Origin: Paludibacteraceae bacterium
GTDB taxonomy: Bacteria > Bacteroidota > Bacteroidia > Bacteroidales > Paludibacteraceae
NCBI GenBank assembly: GCA_905233375.1
Contig: CAJOEJ010000021.1
Coordinates: 1-53,558 of the forward strand
DNA: 53,558 nt
Direction of reading: 5' to 3'
Positions within the stretch are counted from its first letter, which is position 1. Each line of letters begins with the position of its first letter. Shown piece by piece: positions 41,981 through 52,201 of the stretch. The notes beneath the pieces are model-generated. The model did not search any database. It had not been told where the DNA came from and saw only the letters and a list, made by a program, of their open reading frames with translations. The translations under genes and the position numbers were made by a program.

Positions 41981-42135
41981 AAACGTACCTTTTTTTGATA
42001 CTACAAAATTTTCAAATAAAAAAATGCATATTTTGTGAATTTTGCTAACTTGACATTGCAAAATCACCCCACCTATTTCTTGCTATAAATTGAACAAAAA
42101 AAACGTACTATTTTTGCACACTATTTTGCAAAATC
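41981..42135 (+). repeat. Direct repeats AAACGTAC, 120 bp apart
   Basis: AAACGTACCTTTTTTTGATACTAC at 41981 and AAACGTACTATTTTTGCACACTAT at 42101 (only the first 20 bases of each are needed for the match). Each is followed by an ACAAAATTTTC / GCAAAATCTCC stretch, so this is a diverged 120-bp tandem duplication. TATTTTTG at 42109-42116 could be a -7 box, though its -33 spacing is poor. Confidence 0.5.
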
Positions 42136-42155
42136 TCCTATGGGATAAATAGTTG

Positions 42156-42234
42156 GTGGCAGCGTGCATAGGTGTGGTTTTTTTTGTATCTTTTTGTTTT
42201 TGTATCTTTTTAATGTCCACACCTATGCCGCCAC
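42156..42234 (+). promoter_or_regulatory. Long inverted repeat in the leader of the giant gene
   Basis: GCATAGGTGTGG (42166-42177) is perfectly complementary to CCACACCTATGC (42217-42228), extended by GTGGC (42156-42160) with GCCAC (42230-42234), around a 39-nt T-rich centre. The 332-bp region 41959-42290 has no gene. The repeat could be a leader structure or a recombination site for the adjacent invertase. Confidence 0.7.
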
Positions 42235-42290
42235 GTGACCGCTTTTTGTGTTTATATCAATGAATAAACATAAAATTATTAAATACAAAT

Positions 42291-45200
42291 ATGATTATGA
42301 GAAAAACTAAGTCAATGATGCCTTTAGGGCTACGATTTTTAATGATTGTATTCGCTTTGATGGCGGGTACTAATGCTGTATGGTCTGCAGCATATTGGAA
42401 AATACGCGTTGTGGCGGTAGATGCCGATGGAGGCGAAACAGCGGGAACCGTTATCGCCGGACAGGCAAACGAAAAAAACTCGCTCATAAACAGCAATGCT
42501 TATTCTGGCGACTACACCATGCCAACGGTGGGAACACAGGTTCAAAGAAACCTTGCGAATTATTGTCTTTGTGCAAAAGAACCGGCGGATGCCAATTTCT
42601 TGGGCTGGTATACAGACAGTGAATGTACACAGCAGTTGTCCCCGAATAACTATTTGACACAAAGTAGTAGTTTTGTTACTACTTCGACGACAGAAGCGGA
42701 TGTATCGGTCACGACTATCTATGCCTTGTTCTCCAAACCCAAGAAATTCTGGAAGGTACGTGTGGTAGCTGTGGATGCCGACGGAGGCGCAACTGCTGGA
42801 ACCGTTATCGCCGGAGAAAACAAGGACAGCGAGGCACTGCAGAACAGCACGGAATTCACTACGGATTATACCGTGACCGGTTCGCAGATATACTACAAAC
42901 CGGGCACTAATAATGATCCGTATCCAAACGTATGTGCGAAAGCACCGGAAGGGACGTATTTCTTGGGGTGGTACAGCGATGCGGCATGCACGGAACCAGC
43001 ATTGTACACTGCTTCTCTAAACTGGAGTTCTGTCTGGAAGTACATGCCAGAGAATAGTCTGTCGGAAACAGAAGCGGATGCACCTGTAGCAACTTTCTAT
43101 GCTTTGTTCACTACAAAGAAATACTACTCCGTCTGTCAATATGCAGTGGATCCGGAAAGACGAGGTGCCATTAACAAGAGTAACAATAATACATTCAGTT
43201 TCACCCCTCCGGCAGCCACATCGCTAAACAAAGCTGCACGCGGACCGGTTACGTACACCAATATGAACTCGAATTACGTTTCGCAGCCTGCGCGTGGATG
43301 GGCATTCAGCAAGTGGGTACTGACGGGTGGCGATATGGGTTTTGACGACCCTGCGAGTGAAACAAAAAACCAGGGGTTCCGGTATTATTTTACAGCCTCA
43401 TCAACGGATGAAAACAACCCTACTGTCAATACCATCAGTGCAGAATATGAACCCTTACCGCCTTTTACGGTTACTGTGCAGCACATACAAGAAGGCGGCT
43501 CAATCTCCTTCTCTGTCGAGAACTGGTTTGAGAACGCAGGGCATGACGCTTTAACCAAACAAACCGTTGCGTTAGGAACCGCCTCTACCGAGGAAACAGA
43601 GAAATCATTTACCGTATATAGGACAGACCGTCTTAAATTAGTAGCTTCTACAGCCGAAAACCATCGTTTCTTGGGATGGTACGAGGACGGAGTGTGGAAG
43701 AGAGCACAAGAAGACTGGTCTAACTTCGGTACGACGGGTACAGACCGTGTCCTTGAGGCGCGTTTCCAGAAGAATTTCTCGCTCTATTATGCAGCACAAG
43801 CGGAGAGCAGCAGAGGCGGTTCGGTACAGGTATCATGTGGTACTCCCATCACCAACGAGCATCCGGGAACCGCAGGTTATGCCATGGATTCTACAGCAAA
43901 AGCCTTTGTGGAGTCTGCGCAGGTAACAGCTTATTACAAGGCGGTGCCTGACGACGGTTATGTGTTTGTGGGATGGAAGAAATCGCCCGCGGGCGCATAC
44001 GTTTCCTATAATATAGATTATGAGGAGACATTTGAGACCTCCAGTATCACTCTCACTTCTCCGATGACATACACCATGTATGCCTATTTTGAGAAAGAAG
44101 CAGCGTATGAAGCGGAACTGCTGGATGAGAATGGAAACGCTACTACAGGTACGTTTGATGCCATGTACAGCGCAGCACAATCCAACTATACCATAGTGCT
44201 GCATAGGAATATAGACCTGGGTGCAGCGCCTCTGGATATCGCGAAAAACATCCATATCGATTTTAATAATCATTCGTTTACAGGTACGGCATCCAACCTC
44301 GTTACGGTTCATAGCGGCAATACCGTCACTTTTGTGGATAACTCTCCGGAAGCAGCCGGTGGTATCCGTGTTACGGCAGAGGCTGCAAGCGAAGTGAATG
44401 CGGTGTTGGTGAATGGTAGTCTGACTTTCTTAAAAGGTGTGGTTCGTTGTGAGAACACTTCGGAAGATGCATTAGCACAGGCAACGGGTATTACGGTCGC
44501 GAACGGTGCGGTTCTGAATCTTCGCGGAGGCTCTGTCGAAGCTCAAGCCAACAGCAATGCGTTTGGTGTCATGAATAACGGTACGGCGAACCTCACGACA
44601 GGTGCTGTTTCCGCCATGGCTGCCTCCGATGCGTATGGTGTGCTTGCCAATGCGGCAACCAACATCACTTGGAGCGTGGCAGTCAATGTTACTGCAACAA
44701 CCGGCAATAACGCAGTCGGTGTGCTGATTGACAATGCCAGTGCCGTTGCTTCCATAGACGGCGGTGTGATAAACGCCACGGCTGCCGGAAGCAATGCATA
44801 CGGCGTATGGGCAAAGAATGCATCAACGGCTGTCACCATAGGCGGTAACATGGCTGCCGGAGCGCAAGCAGGGACGGCAACCACTGCCTTTGCTGTGAAA
44901 GAGAACGGAGTGGCGGTTAATATAGCTACCGGTCGCTTCCAATCCAACAACACGCAGGATATCACCGCTGCTAATCCAGTCAACCTCAAACTATACGGCG
45001 GTTACTATGTGCATAGTACAGCACTGGACACATACATTCAAGCCGGTGTGACACAAGGCGAATTGAAAAGCGGTACCAAATTCTATAACGAAGGTTATCG
45101 CTATATTCTCTCTGACGGCAACAACCCCAACTATGTAGTGGCAACCGCCAACGGAAAGAAATTCAGTTCCTTGGAGGATGCTATTCTCTATGCCAACAAC

Positions 45201-48200
45201 AATGCGAAAACAACGATGACGATTCGCATGGAAGTGCCGGAATATACATTGCCTGCTGGTAACTATACCATTCCTGCCAATGCCACGTTGCTGCTTCCGA
45301 AAGACCCTGACCAGACGGAGCCGTTAACCATCATTGACCGACTCACAACGACGAACGGATATACCGATCCTGCTCTTTTCCAGAAACTGACGCTGCAAAA
45401 CGGCGTGCATATTGATGTCTTTGGCGCAATCGAAGTGGGCGGCCGCCAGCATTCGTACGGACAGCCCCATTCCGGATGCCCGACAGGACCGTATTTCTGC
45501 CAGATAGACATGAATGCCGGTAGCACCGTCACGGTCGCTTCGGGCGATGCAAGCCGAGGCTCGGAAATACTGGAGCAGTTCCAAGTAGGCGACGTAAAAG
45601 GTGGAAATCTCACACTTCAGATGATATTCTGGAATGTAATGAACCGTGGAACAGCAGATTGGCAGGAGCAGTTCCTTACTTTCCCTGTGATGACATACTT
45701 TATCCAGAATATCGAAGTAAAAACCAAATACCATCCGGGGGCTATGTTGCGTACGAATACAGGATTCGGAAGCGTAGTCACGGACGAAATAAAACTGATC
45801 GGTGTAGAAGGAGCAGATGCAGCCATGTTCCTGATGGATGATGAAGATGACAGCGAAGATACATGGGTGTGCAAATACTATGATGCGGAGCATGACCAAC
45901 AGGTGTATGAAGTCAATAATGCCGCGAATCTGGGAGGACTGCAATTCACCGAAATGGGCTTGACACTGGATTCTAAACTCTTTATTCTGCCTATTACCAG
46001 CAATATGAAGATTCATTTGCTCAGCGGATATATGGGCATCACGCAGGATATTCTGATGCTTCCCGGCTCGGAGATAGAAGTGAACAAGAAATCGATAGTA
46101 TCGGTTAATGAGGATGCCCGCCTGTTTTTTATCGACTCGGACGAATGGGGAGCGTACCTCTATCCCGATGTATTTGGTACGCGTATCAAGTTCCGTCCGG
46201 ACGGTGCGCCGACAAATGCCAACCGTGACATCAGCAGCGCAGCGGCTATAGGGGATGCCAAACTGAATATTCATGGTGAATTTGAGGTGAATGGAGCGAT
46301 ATATACATCGACAAGCGGAGCAAGTATCTATTCTACCAATGCCGATGCCGGTACTATCTCTTTCGCTGCAACAGCACCAACCGCACCATATACCGTATAT
46401 TTCACGCCCAACACGACTGCTTTTACAGGGATAGCTACTAATCCTGCGACACTGCTCAACGGAAACGGAACAACCGTTAGTACGTCCGGTATAGCTGCCG
46501 GCACTTCCTATTGCTACATCAACGGTGCATGGCGGAATCTGGATATGGATGGTTGTTTCGTGGTGGACAAAGCAGATCCGGAGAACTGGAAGTATTTTGC
46601 CAAACCGAAAGACTATGTGGAACTGCTTACTAACGAGGAAGACAACGAAACACATCTGTATTACTCCAAAACAGGAGGCAAAGTAAGCGGGCGCAAGTTT
46701 ATCTGTTTCGGCGATTGCGAATGGTGGGAAGTGGAGTCCGTCGAGGAGAATGACGCACTGGTACATTGTACGCATCAGGATAATGACAAATACTATTATT
46801 GGGATGATAGTAATCCGGATCCGGCATACCAGGAATGGCGGGAGAAGCAATTCTCTATCACTTGGGTAACCAAGCCTTATGACGACGAGGACAAAGGACT
46901 CGTGGTATATGACAACGTGGATTACAAGTCTGTTCCGAAATACCTCGGCACCAACCCGAGCCGTCCGATGAATGATTACTATACCTATGACTTCGTGGGT
47001 TGGACTCCGGAGTTGGAACCGGTTATGGACGACGCCATCTATACGGCAGTGTTCCAGCAGAACGATCGCAAGTACATGGTTACTTTCCTGGATGCCGATG
47101 GTTCGATACTGGAAGAGGCTTTGTGGAAGATGGGCGAAGTGCCGGTATGCAAGAACCAACCGACACCGGCAGGCAAGATACTTACTTGGGAACCGACGAT
47201 CCGCGCCGTGACAGGCGATGCAACCTATACAGCTACCTATACGGACGAAGAACCGTCGTCTTACGAGATTACCTTTGTTAACTGGGACGGCTCGGAATTA
47301 CAGACAGGTTCGGTAGATGTCGGCAGCATACCTGTTTACGAAGGTGAAGATCCGACCAAACCGGCTATCGCGGACAGAGCCTTTGAATTTGACGGTTGGA
47401 CACCGGACATCGCCGCTGTAAGCGAAGCGGTTGTTTATACAGCCAAGTTCCGCGAGAAACCGGCTACCTATACCATTACCTTCAAACGCTCGGTAGGAGA
47501 TGAAGGAGTTGCTATTGAGCCGGCAGAGACGATTCAGGTTTTGGAGGACGTACCTTACGGAGAAATGCCTGTTTGTACGTCTGCGGATATTCCGACCAAG
47601 GCATCCACCGAGGCTGAGTATTATACAGTCGTATGGTCACCGACAATCGGAGCTGTGACGGAAAATGCCACTTATACCGCCATCGGTTTTGCGGCGCATA
47701 AGAATACCTGCCGTGTGACCGTCAGCGCAGGAGCTAACGGAAAGGTGGCACTGGACGGAAGCGAAGAGACGTTGAGCGCTGTGTATGAGTATGGAACGAC
47801 TGCCACGGTTACAGCTACCGCTACAACTGCCGGCTATTACTTCAAGCGTTGGAGTGACGGAAACACGCAGAACCCGCGTACGGTTACTGTGAATGCAGCC
47901 ATCACCTTGAAGGCGGAGTTTGCGGTCAGCAGTTATACCATCACTTGGCTGGATTACGATGACAGCTCTCTCGGTACGACTACTGTGAACTACGGCGAAA
48001 CCCCGACACACGCTGTTCCGGCACGGGCAACGTCGGAAGGAACGAGTTACATCTTTGACGCATGGACACCGGCTGTCGTTGCTGCAACGGAAAACGCGAC
48101 CTATAAGGCAACTTATACATCCACGCAACTGACTTACACCATCCGCTTCGTGCTCAACAATGGTCTGGCGGACGTGGTGCGCAGCGAGTGCCATTATGGC

Positions 48201-49757
48201 GATGAGGTGTCGATAGGTAATCCGGTTAAAGCAACGCAGAACGGTATTGGATATAACTTCATCGGCTGGAAGGATAGCAAGGGTAACGACTATACTGTTG
48301 GTGCAACTTTGCCGAATGTGACCAATAATGAGATTTACTATGCGCAGTATGAGACAGTCATTACCAACCTCATAGCCGGTAACAGCGAAGATGCTTCGGC
48401 GAAGGATATTGTAATAACACAGATGGGAACAGAAGCTGCCGCTCTGATTATTGAGAAAGAAGGAACGGTAAATATCCCTGCCGGTACATCATTGACGGTA
48501 GAAGAATTAATTTTAGAATCGAATACCAACCAGTCGGGACAACTCATTGGCGGGAAACGACTGACTGCAACCAATGCTTATTTCGATGTGACGCTCAACA
48601 CGCAGGCAAGAACTTGGTATGCTGTAGCCGTTCCATGGGAAGTGGATGCGGAGGAAGGTATCTACCTCAAAGACAATGGTCGTCATCTGACGCTGGGACG
48701 TGACTTTGACTTGATCTGGTATGATGCATCGGAGCGCGCCACCAATGGAGACAGTCCGGCTTGTTGGAAATATGTAGAATACCAATCCGATAAATCCATG
48801 CATGCAGGTCAACTCTATATGATGTATTTCGACCCGGGATGGACCACTATCCGTTTCAAGAAGAAAGCCGGAGCAGACCTCTTCTTTGACGGTGAGATCA
48901 CTATGGAACTGCATAGCGGTAACGGCATTGCGACAGATGCGAACTGGAATGGTATCGCCAACCCGAGTGTTTGTCATGCGTACTTAGAGACCGGAGCAAC
49001 TTACGGACAAGTGCTTAACAATGGTAATCTGGATGATTATTTTAATCAGGAAGGAGCACCTGTATATAGCACCATCGCTATGAACAGTTACAAGTTTGTA
49101 GTCGGTAAACCAGTCTTCGTTCAAGCGACAGCTGCTGAACCGGTGGTAGTCAATCCGGCTATCAGTGGTGCATTGGCTGCTCCGGGACGGGCGAGAGCCG
49201 GCACCGATGCGGGAAAGACGGTCTTCGGTATCCATATTGCGTCGGAAGGTCGAGCGGCAAGTGACAACCTGTATGTTCAAGCGACCGAGGAGGAGAAAGC
49301 GGATATGTATGTCATCGGTGAGGATCTTGCCAAAGGCGGTGTAGCGAAGCGAGCGCCTCAGTTATGGGTGGACGGCTATAACACCAAGCTGAGTGTCAGT
49401 ACGCGGACGTTTGCCAACAACCGTGCCGATTATCCGCTGGGTCTTTATGCGCCGGCTGCAGGTGCGTACACGATCTATACGGACAACGCATACGAGGGGT
49501 ATGACTTGTATCTGACTCTGAACGGTCATGCTATCTGGAACCTGAGCAATGGAGAATATACGCTGACGCTGGGTCATGGGACGACGGGCGGTTATGGTCT
49601 GCGTATCGTGAAGAGCAATATTCCGTCGGTTACCACCGGCACCGATTCGGCAGTCGTGGATGCGGACGGCGGGACGCGCAAAATGCTGATTAACAATAAT
49701 GTATTCATTATTCGTGGCGGGAAAGTATATACGCTTACCGGTCAGGAAGTTCAATAA
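42291..49757 (+). CDS. Giant secreted/surface protein with InlB B-repeats (2488 aa)
   Basis: Signal peptide about 1-33 (start ATG 42291 or 42297). Two copies of a VDADGG.TAGTVIAG module (about 40-260); a mixed region; a beta-helix-like part rich in NGTANLTTGAV-type repeats (about 605-1000); InlB B-repeat/Flg_new modules (about 1520-2020; e.g. VTFLDADGSILEEALWKMG and ITFVNWDGSELQTGSVDVG); then a C-terminal domain of about 465 residues shared with the protein at 3-1484, ending VFIIRGGKVYTLTGQEVQ, which looks like a type IX sorting end. Likely a cell-surface adhesin or glycan-binding protein. Followed after 12 nt by a small partner gene. Invertase and inverted repeat upstream suggest variable expression. 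Confidence 0.88.
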   Translation: MIMRKTKSMMPLGLRFLMIVFALMAGTNAVWSAAYWKIRVVAVDADGGETAGTVIAGQANEKNSLINSNAYSGDYTMPTVGTQVQRNLANYCLCAKEPADANFLGWYTDSECTQQLSPNNYLTQSSSFVTTSTTEADVSVTTIYALFSKPKKFWKVRVVAVDADGGATAGTVIAGENKDSEALQNSTEFTTDYTVTGSQIYYKPGTNNDPYPNVCAKAPEGTYFLGWYSDAACTEPALYTASLNWSSVWKYMPENSLSETEADAPVATFYALFTTKKYYSVCQYAVDPERRGAINKSNNNTFSFTPPAATSLNKAARGPVTYTNMNSNYVSQPARGWAFSKWVLTGGDMGFDDPASETKNQGFRYYFTASSTDENNPTVNTISAEYEPLPPFTVTVQHIQEGGSISFSVENWFENAGHDALTKQTVALGTASTEETEKSFTVYRTDRLKLVASTAENHRFLGWYEDGVWKRAQEDWSNFGTTGTDRVLEARFQKNFSLYYAAQAESSRGGSVQVSCGTPITNEHPGTAGYAMDSTAKAFVESAQVTAYYKAVPDDGYVFVGWKKSPAGAYVSYNIDYEETFETSSITLTSPMTYTMYAYFEKEAAYEAELLDENGNATTGTFDAMYSAAQSNYTIVLHRNIDLGAAPLDIAKNIHIDFNNHSFTGTASNLVTVHSGNTVTFVDNSPEAAGGIRVTAEAASEVNAVLVNGSLTFLKGVVRCENTSEDALAQATGITVANGAVLNLRGGSVEAQANSNAFGVMNNGTANLTTGAVSAMAASDAYGVLANAATNITWSVAVNVTATTGNNAVGVLIDNASAVASIDGGVINATAAGSNAYGVWAKNASTAVTIGGNMAAGAQAGTATTAFAVKENGVAVNIATGRFQSNNTQDITAANPVNLKLYGGYYVHSTALDTYIQAGVTQGELKSGTKFYNEGYRYILSDGNNPNYVVATANGKKFSSLEDAILYANNNAKTTMTIRMEVPEYTLPAGNYTIPANATLLLPKDPDQTEPLTIIDRLTTTNGYTDPALFQKLTLQNGVHIDVFGAIEVGGRQHSYGQPHSGCPTGPYFCQIDMNAGSTVTVASGDASRGSEILEQFQVGDVKGGNLTLQMIFWNVMNRGTADWQEQFLTFPVMTYFIQNIEVKTKYHPGAMLRTNTGFGSVVTDEIKLIGVEGADAAMFLMDDEDDSEDTWVCKYYDAEHDQQVYEVNNAANLGGLQFTEMGLTLDSKLFILPITSNMKIHLLSGYMGITQDILMLPGSEIEVNKKSIVSVNEDARLFFIDSDEWGAYLYPDVFGTRIKFRPDGAPTNANRDISSAAAIGDAKLNIHGEFEVNGAIYTSTSGASIYSTNADAGTISFAATAPTAPYTVYFTPNTTAFTGIATNPATLLNGNGTTVSTSGIAAGTSYCYINGAWRNLDMDGCFVVDKADPENWKYFAKPKDYVELLTNEEDNETHLYYSKTGGKVSGRKFICFGDCEWWEVESVEENDALVHCTHQDNDKYYYWDDSNPDPAYQEWREKQFSITWVTKPYDDEDKGLVVYDNVDYKSVPKYLGTNPSRPMNDYYTYDFVGWTPELEPVMDDAIYTAVFQQNDRKYMVTFLDADGSILEEALWKMGEVPVCKNQPTPAGKILTWEPTIRAVTGDATYTATYTDEEPSSYEITFVNWDGSELQTGSVDVGSIPVYEGEDPTKPAIADRAFEFDGWTPDIAAVSEAVVYTAKFREKPATYTITFKRSVGDEGVAIEPAETIQVLEDVPYGEMPVCTSADIPTKASTEAEYYTVVWSPTIGAVTENATYTAIGFAAHKNTCRVTVSAGANGKVALDGSEETLSAVYEYGTTATVTATATTAGYYFKRWSDGNTQNPRTVTVNAAITLKAEFAVSSYTITWLDYDDSSLGTTTVNYGETPTHAVPARATSEGTSYIFDAWTPAVVAATENATYKATYTSTQLTYTIRFVLNNGLADVVRSECHYGDEVSIGNPVKATQNGIGYNFIGWKDSKGNDYTVGATLPNVTNNEIYYAQYETVITNLIAGNSEDASAKDIVITQMGTEAAALIIEKEGTVNIPAGTSLTVEELILESNTNQSGQLIGGKRLTATNAYFDVTLNTQARTWYAVAVPWEVDAEEGIYLKDNGRHLTLGRDFDLIWYDASERATNGDSPACWKYVEYQSDKSMHAGQLYMMYFDPGWTTIRFKKKAGADLFFDGEITMELHSGNGIATDANWNGIANPSVCHAYLETGATYGQVLNNGNLDDYFNQEGAPVYSTIAMNSYKFVVGKPVFVQATAAEPVVVNPAISGALAAPGRARAGTDAGKTVFGIHIASEGRAASDNLYVQATEEEKADMYVIGEDLAKGGVAKRAPQLWVDGYNTKLSVSTRTFANNRADYPLGLYAPAAGAYTIYTDNAYEGYDLYLTLNGHAIWNLSNGEYTLTLGHGTTGGYGLRIVKSNIPSVTTGTDSAVVDADGGTRKMLINNNVFIIRGGKVYTLTGQEVQ

Positions 49758-49769
49758 GGAGGACGAAAT

Positions 49770-49907
49770 ATGGAAAAGAGAAAGTATGTATGCCCATTTA
49801 CGGAGGTGATGCAGGTCAATACGGAGTTGATGTCCAAGACGGGCGAGTCCAGTCTTTTGCCGGGACCGGGTTCGAGTGCCCCGAAGGAGCGCATGCCGTC
49901 ATTCTGA
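49770..49907 (+). CDS. Small 45-aa partner protein, second copy
   Basis: ATG 49770 behind AAGGAGG, 12 nt after the giant gene, the same spacing as 1484/1497. MEKRKYVCPFTEVMQVN opening and LPGPGSSAP...RMPSF ending parallel the 49-residue protein at 1497. Its stop and the next ATG are 1 nt apart. No known domain. Confidence 0.75.
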   Translation: MEKRKYVCPFTEVMQVNTELMSKTGESSLLPGPGSSAPKERMPSF

Positions 49908-49908
49908 G

Positions 49909-51741
49909 ATGAGAAACCACGTTCTTTGCGCAGCGGTGTCCGTTTGTCTGCTGACATGCTGTATGCAGGTTATGGAGGTGTCCGCGCAGACAGGGGCGGT
50001 TTGTTCCGCCCCTATTCCGCTTGGCAGTGACTATAGCGCCACTATCTCGGGTGCAGGTGTGAAATGGTACGTAGCCAACACGTTCGACTTGCCGCTGACG
50101 GTGAAGTTCTATCCCGACAACAGCGATGCGGCTGCTCCCGAGATAGAAATGGATTTCAGTTGCACCTCGGGCGTGTATGAAGACTCTATCTTGTGCAGTC
50201 TTTTCTGCCGGACCGGCACCTATATTGCGTTACCGCACATCGTGATGCCGACCCGTAAAACGGACGGGGAAGGGCGTGTGTATTATGAAGTGGCAATGGG
50301 TGAGAGTCATCGAAACATGCTGTTGAGTTCGGGACTCAGTTATGATGTGGATGTGTATATCAAAGTGAGCTACCCTGGTCGCGGAAGCATCACCCTGACG
50401 CCGGATGCGGAGTTCTCGCAGTGTATGGAGACCGACCAATGGCTGCTGCTGGGTCGCACCCTTCCGGTGGAAGCGAACGATAACGAGACGTTCTTCGTCG
50501 CTCCGTATGCCAACTGGCAGCATGAATCGGTACGGTATGTATGGAGCGGCTCCCAACCAGCCACCGTTGTCATCGGGACCACATGCGACTTCGACCCGCT
50601 GGATGCAATGGATGACCGCCGCATCGATGTGATGCAGATGCATGCCGGACAGGATACGGTCAATCATACCAATGCCGACATCCAGTACTACATGAGCTAT
50701 ATGAGCAACCCGTCCAACACCGCCAAAGGAGGCATCTTCTATGTGAAAGTGCTCAGTGAAGAGGAGGGAACGCTGAAAGTGGAGCGGATCCCGGTAACCC
50801 CTCCTCAAGGAGGAGCGACGGTGTTGGAATACAACCGACCAGCACCCGTCACGGGTGACACGTCGTCGTTATACGCCATCCCGCAGACATGGACATCCGC
50901 TACGCGTTTTGAAACGCCTACAGACCGTGTGTTTCAGATGTATGTTGGTACAACGGCGGATTTCCTTTTGGACGATGCCATTGCGGCATGTCCGTTCAAC
51001 AGAACCGATTCGGGACACTGGTTCGGTTTTACGCAAGCGGAGATGGAGGTACTATGGCGGCAGACGAGTCAGAAATACCTGTATGTCCGTTTTGCGTGCA
51101 GCCGGTCCACAACGGTCACTCCCGCGCTTTGGGAGCCATCGGTATGTATCGGCAAGACGACAGCGGTTGTCCGTAACAGTTCGCTGGATATAGCCTCCCG
51201 GTCGAAAGTGATATACCGGTTCTACTACAACGACTGGAAAGGCGGCGACATGACCGTCGAATGGAACAAGACCTCGCAGTGCAAGATGCTGGTCTCCGGA
51301 GATTGCAACATCGGCACGAGTGCAAACGCATCCGGAGTGTTTTACTATCATGCGTTGAACGGAACACCGCTCGTCATTCCTGCGTCCACGATCGACCAAT
51401 GGGCAAGTGATGTCGGTGCGGACGGCTATTTCTACATGCGGTTCTATACGACCTCGGCTACAGGCGGTAAAATAACCCTCGGTTCGGCAGCTCCCGAAGA
51501 AACCGATCCGGAAGAGCCCGCCCCGGAGGTGCGGCACGCCACCGTATATATCACCTGTCCGGAGGATATCACCGGCGTGCAGATTCATGTCAGCACCCCG
51601 CAGACCATCCGCATTGACGATGCCGGAGGCAATGGGATCTGGCAGCGGACGGTGGAGCCCGGTCAACCGCAGTCCGTCCCCCTGCCGTCCGGTATATACA
51701 CGCTCACAGGCGAATACGAGCAAGTAGAGATACACCTGTGA
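49909..51741 (+). CDS. Secreted protein of unknown function
   Basis: 610 residues from ATG 49909 (the longer open frame would run through the small gene). Signal peptide 1-26 with cleavage after VSA. The rest is mainly beta-rich, with repeated FDLPLTVKFYP, YVRFACSRSTTVTP and YYMRFYTTSATGGKITLGSA blocks that suggest two or more related beta-sandwich domains, and a C-terminal IPGVQIHVSTPQTIRIDDAGGNG-like domain. A part near 50801-50815 encodes PPQGG through a small palindrome. Possibly an outer-surface partner of the giant protein. I do not recognise a family. Confidence 0.7.
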   Translation: MRNHVLCAAVSVCLLTCCMQVMEVSAQTGAVCSAPIPLGSDYSATISGAGVKWYVANTFDLPLTVKFYPDNSDAAAPEIEMDFSCTSGVYEDSILCSLFCRTGTYIALPHIVMPTRKTDGEGRVYYEVAMGESHRNMLLSSGLSYDVDVYIKVSYPGRGSITLTPDAEFSQCMETDQWLLLGRTLPVEANDNETFFVAPYANWQHESVRYVWSGSQPATVVIGTTCDFDPLDAMDDRRIDVMQMHAGQDTVNHTNADIQYYMSYMSNPSNTAKGGIFYVKVLSEEEGTLKVERIPVTPPQGGATVLEYNRPAPVTGDTSSLYAIPQTWTSATRFETPTDRVFQMYVGTTADFLLDDAIAACPFNRTDSGHWFGFTQAEMEVLWRQTSQKYLYVRFACSRSTTVTPALWEPSVCIGKTTAVVRNSSLDIASRSKVIYRFYYNDWKGGDMTVEWNKTSQCKMLVSGDCNIGTSANASGVFYYHALNGTPLVIPASTIDQWASDVGADGYFYMRFYTTSATGGKITLGSAAPEETDPEEPAPEVRHATVYITCPEDITGVQIHVSTPQTIRIDDAGGNGIWQRTVEPGQPQSVPLPSGIYTLTGEYEQVEIHL

Positions 51742-51764
51742 TACATCCAGCGACTATCAAGCCG

Positions 51765-51790
51765 GCGACCCGAAGAGGGTCGCTTTTTTT
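51765..51790 (+). terminator. Intrinsic terminator
   Basis: GCGACCC, loop GAAGA, GGGTCGC, then T7. Strong. Confidence 0.93.
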
Positions 51791-51813
51791 GTGTGTATGT
51801 TTATCGGATGAAT

Positions 51814-51836
51814 AAGGCGAGAGGACCGCCTTTTTT
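51814..51836 (+). terminator. Second terminator-like hairpin
   Basis: AAGGCG and CGCCTT around AGAGGAC, followed by T-run (TTTTTT). Backs up the first one 24 nt downstream. Confidence 0.7.
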
Positions 51837-51849
51837 GCTTGTTTTGAAA

Positions 51850-51902
51850 CCGGCATGTGATGCCGGACTAACGGACGAAGACAATGCCGACTAATAGTCG
51901 GC
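51850..51902. promoter_or_regulatory. Two short hairpins in series
   Basis: CCGGCAT GTG ATGCCGG (51850-51866) and GCCGACT AAT AGTCGGC (51886-51902), both perfect 7-bp stems with 3-nt loops, ahead of the HTH gene. Probably mRNA leader structures. Confidence 0.55.
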
Positions 51903-51934
51903 GCAAAAGAAGAATCTTAAAAACAAGCAAAACA

Positions 51935-52126
51935 ATGGCATATAAATCTATGTATAAAAACGAAATAGCGCGTGCGGCAGGGGTTTCAACGGCAACCTTC
52001 CGAACCTGGCTCAAGTCAGACAAACAGGCTCTGGAGACAATGGGAATAACACCCAGACAACAACTTCTGCCGCCTGTTGCCGTGCGCTATTTGTGTGAAA
52101 AGTACGATATTGATATCTCTCAATAA
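51935..52126 (+). CDS. Small HTH protein
   Basis: 63 residues from ATG 51935. MYKNEIARAAGVSTATFRTWLK is a helix-turn-helix, followed by PRQQLLPPVAVRYLCEKYDIDI. Similar to the small DUF4248-like DNA-binding proteins of Bacteroidales. Likely a regulator or part of a mobile-element remnant; no partner gene tells which. Confidence 0.7.
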   Translation: MAYKSMYKNEIARAAGVSTATFRTWLKSDKQALETMGITPRQQLLPPVAVRYLCEKYDIDISQ

Positions 52127-52201
52127 CTACTTATAACTACACATGTGGAGGACTTTGCGGGCATGTCTCACAATGTCCTCCTTCGTTTTCTATAGAACCA
52201 T

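Noticed and set aside
41959..42290. tRNA or small RNA gene in the 332-bp gap
   Set aside because: No cloverleaf, no anticodon arm and no CCA end found; only inverted and direct repeats are seen.
45324..47159. 611-codon minus-strand open frame inside the giant gene
   Set aside because: Shadow of the highly biased codon use of the InlB-repeat gene; composition rich in Ile/His/Arg and no recognisable domain.
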